Source of the DNA: JBFHRE01 sp041746105
Lineage (GTDB): Bacteria > Actinomycetota > Acidimicrobiia > Spongiisociales > ZC4RG35
Direction of reading: 5' to 3'
Assembly: GCA_041746105.1 (NCBI GenBank)
Contig: JBGTHP010000037.1
Location: 1-30,085 of the forward strand
Length of the DNA: 30,085 bases
How positions within the stretch are numbered: position 1 is the stretch's first letter; the number at the start of each line of letters is the position of its first letter. Positions 7,688-17,166 of the stretch are shown piece after piece. The translations under genes were made by a program, and so were the position numbers. Under the pieces are notes generated by a model, which saw only the letters and a list, made by a program, of their open reading frames with translations, made no database searches and was not told the origin of the DNA.

Positions 7688-9337
7688 TCAGACGATGCCG
7701 CTCCTGATGGCGAGAGCGGTCGCCGCCGAGCGGGTGCTCACTCCGAGCTTGACGAAGATGTTGGAGACATGGCGGTCGATCGTCCGCTCGCTGAGGACGA
7801 ACTCCTCGGCGATGGCTCGGTTGGTGGCTCCCGAGGCGAGCTTGCCCAGTACCTCCACTTCTCGAGCGGTGAGCCCGTGGGGAGCACTCACCGCCGGCCT
7901 CACCAGCCTGTCGACCCTCCGGACATCCGGCCCAGCCCCCAAATCGGCGAACACGGCCCGAGCGGCTTCCAGCTCCAGTCGGGCTGCCTCCTCATCCCCG
8001 AATGCACGGAGTGCCAGGGCCAATCCGACCCGCGACCGGGCCGACTCGTAGTCGATGCCGAGGCCCTGCCAATGGCCTGCGGCGCTCCTGAAGGCCGAAA
8101 CCGCCTCGATCCCTCTGTTCTCAGCCAAGTTGACGAGGCCCTGACAGTGCGCTGCCCAGCCTTGGTGCATCTCGATCAGGGTCCGTTCGGCGATGGCAGT
8201 CACTTCATCAGCGGCCTCCCGCGCTTCCGCCAGGTGGCCGGTTTCAACCATGATCTCGACGAATCCGGGAAGCAACCGGATGCGAGGCAACAGGTCCTGC
8301 GCCTCCGCCACCGCCCGCCGTATGGACGCAACCGCGGCGTCGTGGTTTCCCTGGGTCAATCTGAGCAAGGCCTGGCCCGGCTGGGGATCGCCTCCTAGCA
8401 GTCCTACCTGCCGATAGGTCTCCTCGGCCAAGGCGTCTTCACCCTGCAGGCGATGGATGTCTGCTCGCTGTCGATGGGCCTGGGCGGAGGCCATCCCACC
8501 TGAGCTCGTCTCGATGGACCGACTGGCCTCGGCTAACGAGTCAAGCCATCTCCCTTGCAACTTGAGGATCTCGGAGCGATAGGCCAGACACTGATCACCA
8601 AACGCAACGAGGTCGGGTTGCGATTCACACCACTCCGACAGCGAGAGAGTCCACTCTGCAGCCCTCCTCACCTCGTGGGCTTCATAACACCCCTCGATGA
8701 CCGAGCAGTAGACGATTCCCGTCACCAGCGGTGACGTCTCCCGGCTGGTCACCGACAACATCACCTCATCCAGGAGCCGAAAGGCATTGGCGGCCTCTCC
8801 GCGCTGGAGCAACGCCAGCCCTTGGGTGTGGGCGGCGAGTGCCACCAGGTCAGTGTCGCCGAATCGGCGCCCGATGTCGGCGGCTTCGGAGGCGAGACCC
8901 GCCACATGGTCCCACTCCGAGGAGGCAATATGTCTGAAGACCTGCGGCAGCAGCAGGTACCCCTGTTCGACGCAGGGTTCGTCAAGAGCGTCAAGAATCC
9001 GGTGACCCCGCTCGATCCATCCGCCGGCCTCTGCCAACAAGCCTCGGCTGGCGATGTTGAGTGCCAGCGACCGGGCGACGCGGGCCGCAGGCAGGGTTTG
9101 CTCCTGGTCGACATAGGCGTGGTGAGCACGCTCCAAGGCCGCCTGCATCTCGGACACTTTCCCCAGCATGTAGGCGGACGTCGCTAGGCGCTCCAGGTTG
9201 GCTGGGTCTAGGCCGCTGGAAGCATCCGCTGACTTGAGCGCCTCGTAGGTCTCCGTCCATGACTTTCCAAGCGGATCGCGTTGGTGTCCCGCCCGGTGAT
9301 CGGCGCCATGTTCACTCATGGCACTGAGGCTAGGCAT
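7688..9337 (-). CDS. Large LuxR-type transcriptional regulator with TPR-like repeats
   Basis: This 549-residue regulator has a long alpha-helical repeat region (about 30-470) of TPR character, rich in Ala/Leu/Glu helices, ending in a GerE/LuxR helix-turn-helix (about 489-549). The HTH carries the family-invariant pattern LTAREVEVLGKLASGATNRA and SERTIDRHVSNIFVKLGV. There is no N-terminal ATPase (no Walker A), so it resembles the MalT/LAL effector part without the NTPase, a type common in Actinobacteria. The TPR part probably senses a ligand or partner protein. I take ATG 9337; ATG 9319 is an alternative, and the region upstream of 9337 is Gly-rich and unlikely to be translated. The gene is divergent from the methyltransferase at 9579, sharing a promoter region of about 240 bases, and lies upstream of the flavoprotein gene, a plausible target. 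Confidence 0.83.
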   Translation of the reverse strand: MPSLSAMSEHGADHRAGHQRDPLGKSWTETYEALKSADASSGLDPANLERLATSAYMLGKVSEMQAALERAHHAYVDQEQTLPAARVARSLALNIASRGLLAEAGGWIERGHRILDALDEPCVEQGYLLLPQVFRHIASSEWDHVAGLASEAADIGRRFGDTDLVALAAHTQGLALLQRGEAANAFRLLDEVMLSVTSRETSPLVTGIVYCSVIEGCYEAHEVRRAAEWTLSLSEWCESQPDLVAFGDQCLAYRSEILKLQGRWLDSLAEASRSIETSSGGMASAQAHRQRADIHRLQGEDALAEETYRQVGLLGGDPQPGQALLRLTQGNHDAAVASIRRAVAEAQDLLPRIRLLPGFVEIMVETGHLAEAREAADEVTAIAERTLIEMHQGWAAHCQGLVNLAENRGIEAVSAFRSAAGHWQGLGIDYESARSRVGLALALRAFGDEEAARLELEAARAVFADLGAGPDVRRVDRLVRPAVSAPHGLTAREVEVLGKLASGATNRAIAEEFVLSERTIDRHVSNIFVKLGVSTRSAATALAIRSGIV

Positions 9338-9578
9338 CACGGGTCCACCCTGACCGCCTTGGCCTGCCCCACCGTCGACGTAGACCGGCTGCCCGGACCC
9401 ATCCCGATCTCGAATCACAGGACTGTCCGCTGACAGCAGCCCGCCTGCACCCGCAAAGCCGAAGCTGACCTGGACTCTGAACCGGCTGCTTCGAAGCGGC
9501 ACTCGACAGTCGGAATAGAAACCTCCGGAAACGCGCCAGGTTGGCGGGCGACCATACTGAGTGGGTTAAAGGAGCGAG

Positions 9579-10244
9579 TTGGACCCGAGCGATCCCGCCT
9601 ACAAGGGCCAGGCCGAATACACGCGCTTCTTGCTGGCCATCTACGACCCGTTCGTGCTGGGGTTCATGGCCAGAGCGGTGTGGCGATGCCCCACTCCCCC
9701 GATCGTCGAGCGCTATCGGCGGCTCGTCGGCGCACGGCACCTCGAGATCGGACCAGGGACGGGTTACTTCCTCGCCGCATCCGGCGTCGGGGCCGCAACC
9801 GAACTGACGATCTTGGACCCGAATCCAAACGTGCTTGCCAAGACGTCGGCGCGTTTGCGAGACCTCGAACCGACGGCGGTCGAGGCAGATGTTCTGAAAC
9901 GACTACCCGTTGGCACCCCGTTCGACTCGGTCGCAATGAACTACGTACTCCATTGCCTGCCTGGACCGCTGTCTCGCAAGGCGACCGCCATCGCCAACAT
10001 TGCGAGGGTGATGACGCCCGACGCCGTCTTGTTCGGTGGCACCGTCCTCGGACGGACCGAACGGCATCTCCCACAGGCTCGCGCCATGCTCTGGGTCGCG
10101 AACCGTCAGGGTGGGTTCGACAATGCGACCGACAGCGTCGCTGGGATCCGCTCAATCCTCGACGCCTCATTCGAAGAGGTGGAGGTCGACGTGTTCGGAT
10201 CGATCGCCCATTTCATCGCCCGAAAACCGACAACGACCAATTGA
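9579..10244 (+). CDS. Class I SAM-dependent methyltransferase
   Basis: The 221 residues form one Rossmann-like methyltransferase domain. Motif I is HLEIGPGTGYFLAASG (about 53-68), with the acidic residue closing the next strand in LTILDPNPNVL (about 73-83). The motif IV region NYVLHCLPG is near 113-121. The N-terminus (YDPFVLGFMARAVWRCPTP) is characteristic of an actinobacterial subgroup of unknown substrate. The TTG at 9579 follows GGAG (9571-9574) by four bases and supplies the start. The gene is divergent from the LuxR-type regulator. A small-molecule or lipid substrate is likelier than nucleic acid because no extra RNA- or DNA-binding domain is present. Confidence 0.8.
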   Translation: MDPSDPAYKGQAEYTRFLLAIYDPFVLGFMARAVWRCPTPPIVERYRRLVGARHLEIGPGTGYFLAASGVGAATELTILDPNPNVLAKTSARLRDLEPTAVEADVLKRLPVGTPFDSVAMNYVLHCLPGPLSRKATAIANIARVMTPDAVLFGGTVLGRTERHLPQARAMLWVANRQGGFDNATDSVAGIRSILDASFEEVEVDVFGSIAHFIARKPTTTN

Positions 10245-10330
10245 GCCAAGCGGCGAGAATGCGCTCGTACCGGTGTGATCCTGCGAGGATGGAGTCGGCT
10301 GCCACCCCGGCGGTCGGCCTGGAGGCAATC

Positions 10331-10456
10331 ATGGCAAACAAAGACAAGGGCGGAAAAGGCACCAAGAAGGCAGCCGCCCATAACTTGAAAGAAAAGCGCC
10401 TCGAAAAGAAGAGCAAGCGGGAAGCCGCCGCGGCCAAGTCGACCAAGATCGTCTGA
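10331..10456 (+). CDS. 41-residue Lys/Ala-rich basic protein
   Basis: This tiny ORF starts at ATG 10331, five bases after a perfect GGAGG (10321-10325), and ends at TGA 10456. The product is very basic: 14 lysines, two arginines and many alanines, with no hydrophobic core, and is likely an amphipathic helix or disordered. The central block is NLKEKRLEKKSKR. Short proteins of this style occur across actinobacteria, annotated as hypothetical. The charge suggests contact with nucleic acid or the ribosome, but that is inference. It lies between the methyltransferase (75-base gap) and the glycosyltransferase. After the stop, CCGGCT (10458-10463) can pair with AGCCGG (10478-10483), followed at a distance by a T-rich GTCTTTCTTTC. 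Confidence 0.7.
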   Translation: MANKDKGGKGTKKAAAHNLKEKRLEKKSKREAAAAKSTKIV

Positions 10457-10551
10457 GCCGGCTTGAGCCGTCCGACGAGCCGGGTCGCCCGCCGCCGTCT
10501 TTCTTTCGATGAGCTAGAAACGTGCCATCCGACTTCGGCGAAACCTCCCGT

Positions 10552-11559
10552 ATGCGGGTAGCGGTCCTCGCTCCCATCTCGTGGCGGGTTCCTCCACGCC
10601 ATTACGGACCGTGGGAGCAGTTCGCCTCACTGCTTACCGAGGGCCTCGTGGCACGCGGGGTCGATACCACTCTGTTTGCCACCGCCGACTCTGTGACTTC
10701 GGCTCGCCTCGTCGGCGTGGCCCCGACCGGTTACTCGGAGGATCCATCCTTGGATGCAAAGGCGTGGGAGGCCCTCCACATCGCCGCCGTGTTCGAGCGG
10801 GCGGACGAGTTCGATCTGATCCACAACAGCTTCGACTTCCTGCCCCTCACCTTCACCAGGCTGGTCGATACCCCGGTCGTGACGACCATCCACGGTTTCG
10901 CCAACGACGCCACGTTGCCGGTGTACCTCGCATACGCCGATCGTGTCAGCTACGTGGCGATCAGTGACGCCGACCGGCATCCGGCTCTTCCCTACGCGGC
11001 GACCATCCACCACGGGATAGACGTCGAGTCCTTCGAAGTCGGCCCTGGTGGGAACACCCTCGTGTTCTTCGGCCGCATCCATCCCGACAAAGGGACGGCG
11101 GTCGCGATCGAGGTGGCAGCCGAGGCGGGATGTCCACTGGTCATCGCCGGCATCATCCAGGACCGTGAATACTTCGAGAGGTCAGTCGAGCCCCACATCG
11201 ATGGCGAAAGTGTGATCTACCTCGGCCCGGTTGGCCCCGAGCAACGCCAAACAGTCCTGGGAAACGCCGCCGCGTTACTTCATCTGATCGATTTCGACGA
11301 GCCCTTCGGGTTCAGCGTCGTGGAAGCCATGGCATGCGGCACGCCGGTGATCGCCCACCCTCGCGGGTCGATGCCAGAGATCATCGATCCGGGAGTGAAC
11401 GGATTCCTCGTCTCCACTCAGGCAGAGGCAGTCGACGCCGTTGAGGCCAGTCGCCACCTCGACCGTAAGGGGGTTCGGCACTCGATCGAGGAACGTTTCG
11501 ATTCAGCCAGAATGGTCGATGACTACCTGTCGCTCTACCACCGTCTCCATGCTCGTTGA
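10552..11559 (+). CDS. GT4-family glycosyltransferase (convergent with GH130 operon)
   Basis: This 335-residue GT-B glycosyltransferase has an N-terminal acceptor domain starting with MRVAVLAPISWRVPPRHYGP, whose PPRHYGPWE signature is shared by a GT4 subgroup. A linker leads to the donor domain (VFFGRIHPDKG, near 175-185), and the donor-binding loop EPFGFSVVEAMACGTPVIA has the two glutamates spaced seven apart, as in the GT4 EX7E motif. It uses a nucleotide-activated sugar with retention of configuration. The ATG at 10552 matches the family N-terminus; a GTG at 10522 would add ten residues. No clear ribosome site precedes either. Its 3' end is only 17 bases from the 3' end of the GH130 gene on the opposite strand. 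It may act on the same glycan as that operon. Confidence 0.87.
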   Translation: MRVAVLAPISWRVPPRHYGPWEQFASLLTEGLVARGVDTTLFATADSVTSARLVGVAPTGYSEDPSLDAKAWEALHIAAVFERADEFDLIHNSFDFLPLTFTRLVDTPVVTTIHGFANDATLPVYLAYADRVSYVAISDADRHPALPYAATIHHGIDVESFEVGPGGNTLVFFGRIHPDKGTAVAIEVAAEAGCPLVIAGIIQDREYFERSVEPHIDGESVIYLGPVGPEQRQTVLGNAAALLHLIDFDEPFGFSVVEAMACGTPVIAHPRGSMPEIIDPGVNGFLVSTQAEAVDAVEASRHLDRKGVRHSIEERFDSARMVDDYLSLYHRLHAR

Positions 11560-11576
11560 GGCGACCGCCCCCCTTG

Positions 11577-13046
11577 TCAGCGCCCGGTCATCTCTTCGAG
11601 GAGAGCATCGAGTGGCACCGATGCGAATCTCGCCGAAGTGTCCGAAGCACCATACGCGATGACGAGCTTGTCGCGGTGAACGATTGATCCGCACGAGTAC
11701 ACGACGTTGGGGACGTACCCGTCGCGTTCGGAGTCGTCCGGAGTCAGCAGTGGGTCTTGGAGATGGCCGATCACGCGACAGGGATCGGCGAGGTCGAGGA
11801 GTAGGGCCCCGAGGACGTATTTGCGCATCGGGCCAACTCCGTGGGTCACGACCAGCCATCCGGCCTCGGTTTCGATCGGGGAACCGGCGTTGCCGATCTG
11901 CATGAGTTCCCACGGCCGGGTCGGCAGCTGGATCCGTTCCGCCTCGTGCCAGAAGCGGACATTGTCAGAGAGCATGAGTTGGTTGCTCTCCCCGTCGGCG
12001 CGGGCAAGGGCAGCATAGAGACCGCCAACCCTGCGGGGGAACAACGCGATGCCCTTGTTGCGAGCGGCCTGTCCGTTGAGCGTTGCGACTCGAAACGTCC
12101 GGAAGTCGGTGGTTTCGATGAGCTGGGGCAGGATGCTGAAACCGTCGTACGCGGTGTATGTGGCGTAGTACACCACCGACCCGTCTGCTTCGGTGAAACG
12201 AACCAAACGAGCGTCTTCCATACCATGGCTCTCCGTCGGACCGCTCGGGAAAAGTACCCGCTGGGAGAGATCCGAGCCGTCCGGGAAACTGAGCTCGTAG
12301 TTGGACGAGGCCAACCAGTGCATCACCTGTGCGACGTGCTGTACGGCAATCGAGAAGCCTTCCCGTCGGTCGAGGTCGGCCAAGGCGTCCTCGAGGTCGC
12401 TCATGGAGAACCTGGCGGAGAGATGACCCATGGCCTGCTCTATGAGCTCGACGCCGACGCCCATCTCGTCGAGCTTGGCGGCGAAAAGCGCCTTGTCGAA
12501 CATCGGTGGTCGCCGGACTCCCGTCTTGGGGGCACCGGGCGGATCCAGCTCGATGTTTCCCTTGCGCCCGATCAGCCCGGTGCGGAACTCGATCGAGGAG
12601 ATGTGGCCTTCTCCCACCGCTCGCAGGCTCACTATCACCCTGATCGTGCCGGCGGGTAGGCCCGACTGGTCGGGAGCGGCCACGATCGACGGGTTGGTGA
12701 GGGCGGCTCCCTCGAGCGAGTACTCATGTGTGAAGTAGGACCCGATGAGAAGTCTCATGCTGTCGGATATGTCAGACGGATCGGGTGCGAGGTGGGCAAC
12801 CGCGGAGAAACCCTGGCCGAAGAGCCCGTCGAGATCTGAGTGACGGTCGCCGAAACCGGTAGTGACATCCCGGAGGGTTCGCTCCACCTCGCCTGGCGAC
12901 AACGCCAGGATCCGCTCGAGCAACTTCTCCGTGCGGCTCTTTCCGTCGTGCTGACCGTGATCGGCAAGTATGTATGTCTTGGCGACCCTTCGGTGCGGAT
13001 CCGGGACAAGGCGGACCTTTGATCGAGTTACAGGAATCGGCGGCAT
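11577..13046 (-). CDS. GH130-family glycoside phosphorylase/hydrolase
   Basis: This 489-residue protein has a five-bladed beta-propeller of the glycoside hydrolase 130 family following an N-terminal helical extension. Recognisable segments are GMEDARLVRF followed by YYATYTAYDG, then RNKGIALFPRR, GNAGSPIETEAGWLVVTHGV and YVPNVVYSCGSIVH near the end. GH130 enzymes phosphorolyse, or in some subfamilies hydrolyse, beta-mannosides, releasing mannose 1-phosphate. The subfamily here cannot be fixed. The start is ATG 13046, sharing one base with the TGA of the upstream gene (TGATG), a sign of translational coupling; an upstream ATG at 13082 overlaps that gene and adds residues outside the family. It is the third gene of a minus-strand operon with the genes at 13046-14128 and 14115-15305. 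Confidence 0.85.
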   Translation of the reverse strand: MPPIPVTRSKVRLVPDPHRRVAKTYILADHGQHDGKSRTEKLLERILALSPGEVERTLRDVTTGFGDRHSDLDGLFGQGFSAVAHLAPDPSDISDSMRLLIGSYFTHEYSLEGAALTNPSIVAAPDQSGLPAGTIRVIVSLRAVGEGHISSIEFRTGLIGRKGNIELDPPGAPKTGVRRPPMFDKALFAAKLDEMGVGVELIEQAMGHLSARFSMSDLEDALADLDRREGFSIAVQHVAQVMHWLASSNYELSFPDGSDLSQRVLFPSGPTESHGMEDARLVRFTEADGSVVYYATYTAYDGFSILPQLIETTDFRTFRVATLNGQAARNKGIALFPRRVGGLYAALARADGESNQLMLSDNVRFWHEAERIQLPTRPWELMQIGNAGSPIETEAGWLVVTHGVGPMRKYVLGALLLDLADPCRVIGHLQDPLLTPDDSERDGYVPNVVYSCGSIVHRDKLVIAYGASDTSARFASVPLDALLEEMTGR

Positions 13047-14128
13047 CAGCGGGATTCGAGGTGAGGAGTTCTCGCATCGCAAGAGGCGGCGACCTGGAGG
13101 GCCCCGATTCCGGCGAGTGTGGACTCGGCTCCGCTGTTCTGATTCACCGAGCCGTCCTCGAGGCCGTCGAAGGTGGCTCCGGTATCTCGGTCATACATCA
13201 CCAACCCCGAGTCGTTGCTTCCAACGAGCCATCGGGCAGCACGTAGCGCACACGCCCGCCACACCGCGTCGCCCGTGACCACCCACGCTCGGTGGCAGGC
13301 ATCGGCGATCGCCCATGCCTCTATCGGTTGTTGGTCGAATCCGGGTCGCGCCTCACCGATGGACCATCCCCCGGTCGGGGTGAAACTGAAATGATTGCCG
13401 TTGGTCTCTGTGGTCACCAACCACTCGAGCAGGCGGAGACCCGCCGAGACCAGGCCCCGGTCTCCGAGGGTCGTGCCCGCAGCCAGTAGCGCATCGGGAA
13501 TGCGACCATTGTCGTAGGTCATCCGATCCTCGGGCCACGGGATTGCACCGTGCGCGGCGTCGGCGATGACACCAGACGTGCGTTTGAGAAGGTCCCGGGC
13601 GCCGGCGTGATCGGGGTCCGTCTTGAGCATCTCTGCGGCACCAAGCACCGCGTAGGCATTGGCGCGGAGATGGTGTGACTCGAAGGAAGTACAGGTGTCG
13701 AAGGCGTCGATGCTGGCGAGTCTCATGGATTCGGTCGGTGCCGAGTGCGACGCAGCACCTAGTCCCCACCAGGCTCGGCCCTGGCTGTCGTCGCTGCCGT
13801 GCGCGTCACGCCAAACACCGTCGGCATCTCGTCGGTTGCGAAAGGACCCGTTCGTCGTCCGCGCTTCGAGAACAAACCCGAGGTAGGTGGCTGCCAGATC
13901 CGCCAGTCCGCCGGACAGCGCCGACTGGCGGGAGACCACAACCAGGGCACGCCCATTGTCGTCGGTGCAGAAACCATGATCGACCCTGGGAGTGGATAAC
14001 AGAGCGTGTTCCCAGAGCCCGGCGCGATCGGTGAGTTGGCGGAGGTGATCAAATCGAGGCTTGGGAAGCTCGGTGTAGATCGGTGCCGACGGGTGACCCG
14101 ACGCGTCCGCCCGGTCATACTGCGACAT
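13046..14128 (-). CDS. Six-hairpin ((alpha/alpha)6-barrel) glycosidase-like protein
   Basis: This 360-residue cytosolic protein is made of repeated helical hairpins, consistent with an (alpha/alpha)6 toroid. Landmarks are RVDHGFCTDDNGRALVV (about 48-64), RAWWGLGAA (about 116-124), AIPWPEDRMTYDNGRIPDAL (about 194-213) and QQPIEAWAIADACHRAW (about 265-281). The TDDNGRA and WPEDR blocks supply acidic residues that could be catalytic. Homologues commonly neighbour GH130 and GT4 genes and are often annotated merely as glycosyltransferase-associated. It overlaps the upstream GT4 gene by 14 bases and shares one base with the GH130 start, so all three are probably co-translated. No signal peptide is present, implying an intracellular glycan substrate. 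The enzymatic activity is inferred from fold and context only. Confidence 0.72.
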   Translation of the reverse strand: MSQYDRADASGHPSAPIYTELPKPRFDHLRQLTDRAGLWEHALLSTPRVDHGFCTDDNGRALVVVSRQSALSGGLADLAATYLGFVLEARTTNGSFRNRRDADGVWRDAHGSDDSQGRAWWGLGAASHSAPTESMRLASIDAFDTCTSFESHHLRANAYAVLGAAEMLKTDPDHAGARDLLKRTSGVIADAAHGAIPWPEDRMTYDNGRIPDALLAAGTTLGDRGLVSAGLRLLEWLVTTETNGNHFSFTPTGGWSIGEARPGFDQQPIEAWAIADACHRAWVVTGDAVWRACALRAARWLVGSNDSGLVMYDRDTGATFDGLEDGSVNQNSGAESTLAGIGALQVAASCDARTPHLESR

Positions 14129-15305
14129 TGAGGATCCGAGGTCTTGCGCCGGTTCCTGATCCGACGAGCCTTCTGTCGTCCGCCATCTCCGACATCAGGG
14201 CAGTGAATCTTTTCCCGATCGTTGGCCAGAACCATCCGTCTGCCAGTCGGCCGGCCTCCCGAGCCATCCTGAATCGAACGTCGTGGTTGGTCAGCACGAA
14301 TCGAACTGCCTCTCCCAGAGCGCCGACATCACCGTGTGGGATCGTCAGACCGGCACCTCCGGTCAGCAACTCCAGCGCGTGAGGAAATCGGGTGGCGATC
14401 ACCGGTTTGGCAGCGGCGATCGCCTCGGCCAGGACGCCTGATGTGACTTGCTCGGTCGAGGAATAGGGCAGCACCACGAGGTTCGCACTACGGACGAGAC
14501 GGGCAAGGGTGACCCGGTCGAGATACCGGTCGTCGAATTCGACGATGTGATCCAACCCGAGATCGTGCACCAACTCGACGAGACTCTGGCGGTAGGACTC
14601 GCCGGCGTGGTCCCTTACGTGAGGGTGGGTGGCGCCTGCGATGAGATAACGCGGGCTCGGTTCGAGATCGACCAACTCGGCGAACGCCTGAATCGCCGTT
14701 TCGAGGCCTTTCCCAGGGCCGATGAGGCCCCACGTGAGCACCAACGGTCTTTTCCCCGAGACAAGAGAAGGCCCGGAGAACAACGTGTTTGCCCCATGGG
14801 GGATCACGTGGATTCGCTCAGGATCGATTCCGTAACGGCTCGTCAATCTTGCCGACCCGTTCTCGCTCATGACCACCAGGCGATCGGCGACGAGGGCTAG
14901 GTGGTCGATGATCGCTCGTTGACTTCGAGTCGGCTCGTCGAGCACCGTGTGAAACGTGACGGCGGTTGGCACTCCGATCGCGTCGATCATGTCGAGCACC
15001 TCTGCGCCGTCCGGCCCGGCGAAAATTCCGAACTCGTGCTGGATCGAGACCGTGTCATAACTGTTCAGCACCTGGGCGGCTCGCTCGAGCGAGCGTGAAT
15101 CGCCGGCCATATGACGATGGACGACAAGGCTTGCGTCGACTTTACGGTTGTCGTCGCCGACGTCGACCACGCCGAGCCCTGAACGGGCGCCGCGGTTGTC
15201 TGCGATAGATCCGAGCAGAGATTCTGTGTAGGTGGCGAGTCCGCACACGGTTGGCGGATAGGTGCTCACGAATCCAATGGACACATTGGTGACGGCTGTC
15301 TCCAC
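14115..15305 (-). CDS. GT4-family glycosyltransferase (operon leader)
   Basis: This 396-residue GT-B enzyme begins with the typical acceptor-domain strand and glycine turn (VSIGFVSTYPPTVCGLATYT). DTVSIQHEFGIFAG is near 80, the donor-domain entry VLTWGLIGPGKGLETAI lies near 200, and a C-terminal SGVLAEAIAAAKPVIATRFP is the GT4-like nucleotide-sugar loop. The start is GTG 15303-15305, since GAAGGAGG stands a few bases upstream on the minus strand; an ORF extension to 15395 is unconserved. It is the first gene of the GT4/six-hairpin/GH130 operon, with its stop overlapping the next gene by 14 bases. It likely transfers a sugar to a glycan later handled by the GH130 enzyme. It differs strongly from the convergent GT4 at 10552-11559, so the two probably make different linkages. 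Confidence 0.87.
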   Translation of the reverse strand: METAVTNVSIGFVSTYPPTVCGLATYTESLLGSIADNRGARSGLGVVDVGDDNRKVDASLVVHRHMAGDSRSLERAAQVLNSYDTVSIQHEFGIFAGPDGAEVLDMIDAIGVPTAVTFHTVLDEPTRSQRAIIDHLALVADRLVVMSENGSARLTSRYGIDPERIHVIPHGANTLFSGPSLVSGKRPLVLTWGLIGPGKGLETAIQAFAELVDLEPSPRYLIAGATHPHVRDHAGESYRQSLVELVHDLGLDHIVEFDDRYLDRVTLARLVRSANLVVLPYSSTEQVTSGVLAEAIAAAKPVIATRFPHALELLTGGAGLTIPHGDVGALGEAVRFVLTNHDVRFRMAREAGRLADGWFWPTIGKRFTALMSEMADDRRLVGSGTGARPRILNVAV

Positions 15306-15482
15306 TGGTCCTCCTTCGATGAGGCTCGCCTTGGGATGACAAGCACGGTGACGATCACTCGTTATCGCAGGCAAGCCCGGATGTGAGGGCGGCAAAGTTC
15401 AATAAGAGAAGTGAGAGGCGACTGGTCGTCGCATGTCCACTGTAGGGGGTTCGGCGCACTACCTGAAATGCTCACCGTCTAT

Positions 15483-16067
15483 TCAGCTGGGCCTGAAGCT
15501 GCTCGCAGCTTGCTCGATTCGTGCGTGATGGTCGGCCCACCACGCGGAATCGCGGTCGGGAAGATTGTCGTTGCCCTGGCGCATTCCGGCAGACCCGTCG
15601 ATGAGCTCGCGCACGATGTCTGCGTGTCCGGCGTGCCGATGCGTTTCTGTGGCCACATGGATGAGGACGAGGTGGAGGCTCACTTCGCTTCGATCGGGCG
15701 GCCACCACGGAACGTGACCCACTGACTCGGGGTCGAGAGCCTCGATCGTTGCATCGGAGTGCATCCAAGCCTGGCGGTAAAGAGCAACCAACTCCTCGCG
15801 GGATTCCTCAGCCGTCGCCCACATGTCTGCGTTCGCTTCGGCATCATCGTCCGACCAGGGAAGGGCTAATCCGTGGGGTCTACCGAAACAGTCCCCGAAA
15901 TAGCCGAGCTCTACTGACGCCAAATGCTTGACCAACCCGAGCAGGTTCGTCCCGGTCGGGACGAGAGGACGGCGCTGGTCGTACTCGGAGAGCCCATCGA
16001 GCTTCCACAGAACCGCCTCACGTCCAGCCTGCAGGTACCAATGGAGATCATGCTTCGCAGTCGACAT
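15483..16067 (-). CDS. DinB/DUF664 family protein
   Basis: This 194-residue four-helix-bundle protein carries the three histidines typical of the DinB/YfiT-like metal site: one in the helix LLGLVKHLASVELGYFGD (near residues 41-58) and two within HVATETHRHAGHADIV (near residues 134-149). Members of DUF664 are related to mycothiol- and bacillithiol-dependent transferases and often help with thiol conjugation of small molecules; the activity here is unproven. ATG 16067 is taken as the start because the conserved domain begins directly after it (MSTAKHDLHWYLQ). An upstream extension to 16115 is unconserved. The gene is isolated, between the glycan operon (177-base gap) and psuG (175-base gap), all on the minus strand. 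Confidence 0.85.
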   Translation of the reverse strand: MSTAKHDLHWYLQAGREAVLWKLDGLSEYDQRRPLVPTGTNLLGLVKHLASVELGYFGDCFGRPHGLALPWSDDDAEANADMWATAEESREELVALYRQAWMHSDATIEALDPESVGHVPWWPPDRSEVSLHLVLIHVATETHRHAGHADIVRELIDGSAGMRQGNDNLPDRDSAWWADHHARIEQAASSFRPS

Positions 16068-16242
16068 AGGCCGATTCTCGCAGATCAGATCATCCCGGTC
16101 GCGGTGCTTCAACAACGCGTTCGGCGATTTGGCGGTACCCCGCTAGCCGACAGTGAGTACGAGCGCGGAATGCACCATCCGAGCCCGGATCGGACCCCGT
16201 TCGCCGGTCATATTTCCGGGGGTACGACCACCAGCCCTCCAA

Positions 16243-17162
<920 letters not shown>

Positions 17163-17166
<4 letters not shown>

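Noticed and set aside
7394..8398. 334-codon open frame on the plus strand
   Set aside because: It is antisense to the flavoprotein and LuxR-type genes and spans the palindrome between them. No recognisable domain.
11841..12659. 272-codon open frame on the plus strand
   Set aside because: Antisense to GH130, whose motifs are clear on the minus strand.
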